Positions 61,332-64,000 of a stretch of DNA of 64,000 bases are shown in pieces. Every line of letters starts with the position of its first letter. Within the stretch, counting starts at the first letter, position 1. The notes below the pieces were generated by a model. That model was not told the DNA's origin and searched no databases. It was given only the letters and a program-made list of their open reading frames with translations. Made by a program: the position numbers and the translations under genes. The stretch spans positions 372,001 to 436,000 of the forward strand of contig NZ_RBKS01000001.1 in the NCBI RefSeq assembly GCF_003634555.1. The letters are read 5' to 3'. This stretch comes from Frondihabitans australicus (GTDB lineage: Bacteria > Actinomycetota > Actinomycetes > Actinomycetales > Microbacteriaceae).

Positions 61332-62324
61332 TCATCGGGTGGGAACGGCGTAGTCGGCGGCCCAGGTGGCCAGCACCTCGCGGTGCGGGTTCACGAAGTG
61401 CTCCTCGGTGAACCGGCCCTGCGTGAGCGCGAGGCGGTTGCGCTCCTCGCGGTCGTAGGCGACCTGGGTCCGCGAGAAGTCCTGCGAGGTGAGACTCGGG
61501 CGGTAGACGTTCGCGGCGGCCGAGTTGGCGTTGTAGATCTCGGGCCGGTAGATCTTCTGGAACGTCTCCATCGTCGCGATCGTGCCGATGAGCTGCAGAT
61601 TCGTGTAGTCGCCCAGGAGGTCGCCCGAGAAGTAGAAGGCGAGCGGCGCCACCGCGCCGGGCGGCATGAAGTAGCGGACCTGCAGGCCCATGCGGCCGAA
61701 GTAGGAGTCGGTGAGCGACGGATCGCCCTGCTCGTACTCGACGCCGAGGATCGGGTGGGCGTTCGCGGTGCGGTGGTAGGTGCGGCTCGTCGACACGCTG
61801 ATGCAGATGACGGGGGTCATCGGGTAGCGATCGCGGTAGGCGTCCGAGGCGAGGAAGTGCTGGAACAGCTTGCCGTGGAGGTCGCCGAAGTCGTCGGGCA
61901 CGGCCGGGGCGCCCGCGCCCTCGGCGAGGGACGGCAGGAGCACGCTGAAGTCGAAGTCGCGCACGTACGACGAGAAGTTGTTGCCGACGATGCCCTGGTG
62001 GCGCCGGCCGGTGAGGTGGTCGACGATGCCGACGTCGAGCACCTCGAGCAGCGGGAACTCCTGGTCGGCGCCCTCGGCCTCGAACTGGAGGGTGACGGAG
62101 ACGATGTCGAGCTCGACCCGGTAGCGGTCGCCGTCGGGGTTGTCCCAGTGGGCGAGGTCGTTGAAACGACGGTCGATCATGGTCAGCGCGTTGCGGAGGT
62201 TCTCCTGGCGGCGCTCGCCTCGGGCGAGGTTCGCGAAGTTCGTCGTCGCCCGTGAGCTCTCGGAGGGCGTGTAGCCGTCGTCGAAGCGGGTGGTGGAGAT
62301 CCTGAACGTGAATTCGTTCGCCAT
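61332..62324 (-). CDS. mesX: MesX (DUF1852), partner of MesD
   Basis: A 330-residue DUF1852 protein, full length, with conserved Phe/Tyr/Asn-rich segments (Phe-Arg-Ile-Ser-Thr-Thr-Arg-Phe-Asp-Asp-Gly-Tyr near 7-18; Gly-Asn-Asn-Phe-Ser-Ser-Tyr-Val-Arg-Asp-Phe-Asp near 112-123). Family knowledge links MesX to MesD: it is required for methionine synthesis by that enzyme and is suspected to provide the methyl donor oxidatively. It is first in the mesX-mesD operon, divergent from a LysR regulator. Confidence 0.9.
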   Translation of the reverse strand: MANEFTFRISTTRFDDGYTPSESSRATTNFANLARGERRQENLRNALTMIDRRFNDLAHWDNPDGDRYRVELDIVSVTLQFEAEGADQEFPLLEVLDVGIVDHLTGRRHQGIVGNNFSSYVRDFDFSVLLPSLAEGAGAPAVPDDFGDLHGKLFQHFLASDAYRDRYPMTPVICISVSTSRTYHRTANAHPILGVEYEQGDPSLTDSYFGRMGLQVRYFMPPGAVAPLAFYFSGDLLGDYTNLQLIGTIATMETFQKIYRPEIYNANSAAANVYRPSLTSQDFSRTQVAYDREERNRLALTQGRFTEEHFVNPHREVLATWAADYAVPTR

Positions 62325-62420
62325 GTGCGGCCAATCCGGTCGAGCAGCGGCCGGGATGGCCCTGGTGTGTCGGTGAATCCATGGTGCAGGAGCGGCGGGG
62401 TCATCGGGTAATTCGAACCG

Positions 62421-62438
62421 ACTATGTTCTCCTATAGT
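62421..62438 (+). promoter_or_regulatory. LysR operator overlapping its own -10 box
   Basis: ACTAT (62421-62425) and ATAGT (62434-62438) form an inverted repeat with an eight-base centre. The second half overlaps the -10 hexamer TATAGT (62433-62438), eight bases before the ATG at 62447. Binding would repress lysR and could activate mesX in the other direction. Confidence 0.6.
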
Positions 62439-62446
62439 CTTTGCCT

Positions 62447-63388
62447 ATGGCACGGCAGGCGAGCGGAATCACCCTCCAGCAGCTCCAGTACTTCATCGAG
62501 GTCGCGGCGGAGGGCTCGATCAGCGCGGCCGCCGACCTGCTCTACGTGGCGCAGCCCACGATGTCCGCCGCGATGAAAGACCTCGAGACGCGCGTCGGCC
62601 GCTCCCTCTTGGTCCGCTCGGCCCGCGGCGTCACGCTGACGACCGACGGTGTCGAGTTCCTCGGCTACGCCCGGCAGGTCGTCGAGCAGGCCGCCCTGCT
62701 CGAGCAGCGCTACCTCGGCAGGCCGCCGTCACGCCGCCTCCTCGGCGTGTCGGCGCAGCACTACTCGTTCGCCGTCGACGCGTTCGTCCGCATGGTGAGG
62801 GCCAGCGGTGCGGCCGAGTACGAGTTCTCCCTCCGCGAGACGCGGACGTGGGAGATCATCGAGGATGTCCGCACCCTCCGCAGCGAGGTGGGCATCCTCT
62901 ACCGGAACGACTTCAACGGCCGGGTCATCGACAAGCTGCTCCGCGACTCCGGCCTCGTCTTCCACCCCCTGTTCGTCGCCGACCCGCACATCTTCATCTC
63001 CCGGAAGAACCCCCTGGCGGCGCAGGAGCGCGCGACACTCGCCGACCTCGCCGACCTGCCGCGCCTCACCTTCGACCAGGGTGACAACAACTCGTTCTAC
63101 TTCGCAGAGGAGATCCTCTCGACGCTGTCGAGTCGGCGCGAGATCCGCGTCTCCGACCGCGCGACGATCTTCAACCTCATGATCGGCCTCGACGGCTACA
63201 CGATCTCGACCGGCATCATCAGCGACGACCTCGACCCCGAGATCGTCGCGATCCCGCTGGACGTCGACGAGCGCATCGAGATCGGCTGGATCGGGCACTC
63301 CGCGATCCCGCTGACCGAGCAAGCGCTCCGCTACCTCGACGAGGTCCGCGCCGTCGTCACCGGGTTCGGTGTGGAGCTGCTCGGCTGA
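62447..63388 (+). CDS. LysR-family regulator, probable MesXD regulator
   Basis: A 313-residue LysR protein. The HTH is at 8-67 (Leu-Gln-Tyr-Phe-Ile-Glu-Val-Ala-Ala-Glu-Gly-Ser-Ile-Ser-Ala-Ala-Ala). The effector domain spans 92-300. The ATG at 62447 follows a TATAGT -10 box at leaderless spacing. It is divergent from mesX-mesD, so it is a likely regulator of methionine or sulfur supply. The effector is unknown. Confidence 0.9.
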   Translation: MARQASGITLQQLQYFIEVAAEGSISAAADLLYVAQPTMSAAMKDLETRVGRSLLVRSARGVTLTTDGVEFLGYARQVVEQAALLEQRYLGRPPSRRLLGVSAQHYSFAVDAFVRMVRASGAAEYEFSLRETRTWEIIEDVRTLRSEVGILYRNDFNGRVIDKLLRDSGLVFHPLFVADPHIFISRKNPLAAQERATLADLADLPRLTFDQGDNNSFYFAEEILSTLSSRREIRVSDRATIFNLMIGLDGYTISTGIISDDLDPEIVAIPLDVDERIEIGWIGHSAIPLTEQALRYLDEVRAVVTGFGVELLG

Positions 63389-63572
63389 GTCGATTCTGCG
63401 GGTGCGCCGAGCGGGCTGCGACACCTGTCGAGAAGTGCTCATGGGTCACGAAGTGGTAACGGCGCGAGAAAATCCAAACCCCGGGGCGAGCGGTAGCGAA
63501 GACCTGACATCGGGCAAACGCCTATCGGACATTCACCGAATGCCCAACTCGCATCCACCAAGGGATAAGCAA

Positions 63573-64000
63573 ATGCGTAAGATTTCTAAAGCCGGCATCA
63601 GCTTCGTCGCAGCCGGTCTCCTCGTCGCCGGCGCCGCCGGTGTCGGGGTCAGCCAGGCCAACGCCTCCTCCGCCCACCTCACCGCCGCATCGTCGAAGAT
63701 CCCGGCCCCCGCAGCAGCCGTCCCCGCCCTCAAGGGCGGCATGACCGGCGTCGCCCTCGACAGCAACTTCCTCGCGGCCCTCAAGAGCCTCGGCCTCACC
63801 CCGAGCACCTACGGCTCCGCCAAGCTCAACGGCAGCGACATCACCTTCCCGATCACCGGCGGCTCGGTCGTCTACTGGTCGCCGAAGTCGCACTACCGCC
63901 CCTACGTGCAGGGCATCATCGAGCACGACGGCTCGGGCCTCAATCTGACGGCCGGCTCGACGACGGTCACGCTGTCGAACTTCACCATCAACCCCGGCAA
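63573..64000 (+). CDS. Secreted protein, truncated by the window end
   Basis: An open frame runs from the ATG at 63573 to the window edge (142 codons). It has a Lys/Arg N-region, a hydrophobic core and an Ala-Asn-Ala cleavage site before Ser32, a clear Sec signal peptide. The mature part is Ser/Thr/Gly-rich with beta-strand character (Gly-Ser-Val-Val-Tyr-Trp-Ser-Pro-Lys-Ser near residue 100). An AGGGA ribosome-binding site is present. The first codons are less GC-rich than the rest. I do not recognise the family. Confidence 0.75.
   Translation, partial: MRKISKAGISFVAAGLLVAGAAGVGVSQANASSAHLTAASSKIPAPAAAVPALKGGMTGVALDSNFLAALKSLGLTPSTYGSAKLNGSDITFPITGGSVVYWSPKSHYRPYVQGIIEHDGSGLNLTAGSTTVTLSNFTINPG

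Overview
The window is high-GC actinobacterial DNA (roughly 70% GC by eye), most likely from a member of the Microbacteriaceae. The evidence is the WhiB proteins, an MtrAB-LpqB system, PdtaS, a DUF7882-type small protein typical of that family, and many leaderless actinobacterial promoters. I cannot name the genus with confidence.

Left half (1-35,060) is conserved chromosomal core and, with gaps, parallels the M. tuberculosis whiB1-pdtaS-secA1-hpf-comF-lpqB-mtrB-mtrA-manA-pmm-whiB2 order. It opens with two envelope-polysaccharide membrane proteins (O-antigen-ligase type and a GT-C-like protein). Mannose-6-phosphate isomerase, a GlxA-type regulator and UDP-glucose 4-epimerase follow. Next come WhiB2, a giant membrane glycosyltransferase with its DUF5719 partner, a degenerate zincin, DUF3499 and phosphomannomutase; together these suggest sugar-nucleotide supply and wall-glycan assembly tied to WhiB2. 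An autoregulated CsoR and a MoxR/DUF58 envelope cluster (14.1-21.6 kb) lead to mtrA-mtrB-lpqB, comF, hpf and secA. An Rv3235-like protein, a small HTH protein, PdtaS, WhiB1 and Bcp close the core.

A tRNA-Lys (35,158-35,230) marks the change to accessory content. From 35.6 to 63.4 kb there are small stress or unknown proteins (DUF7882, DUF3072, DUF1345, DUF892) and two alpha/beta hydrolases, one lacking its serine nucleophile. An SDR/FAD-oxidoreductase/SRPBCC cassette and a truncated cation-diffusion-facilitator remnant follow. A probable organosulfur-type scavenging set (orphan substrate-binding protein, FAD monooxygenase, LLM monooxygenase) is next. After that come several regulator-plus-enzyme or regulator-plus-exporter modules, a two-component system with an MMPL exporter that share an operator-like motif, and a MesX-MesD core methionine synthase module with a divergent LysR regulator. 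The window ends inside a gene for a secreted protein.

The most striking non-gene signals are three. The octamer GATCCTGC/GCAGGATC is dispersed about 36 times, far above what base composition predicts. The promoter and first codons of galE are duplicated and make a 13-codon minicistron. A shared 18-bp operator-like motif precedes the MMPL gene and the sensor kinase gene.
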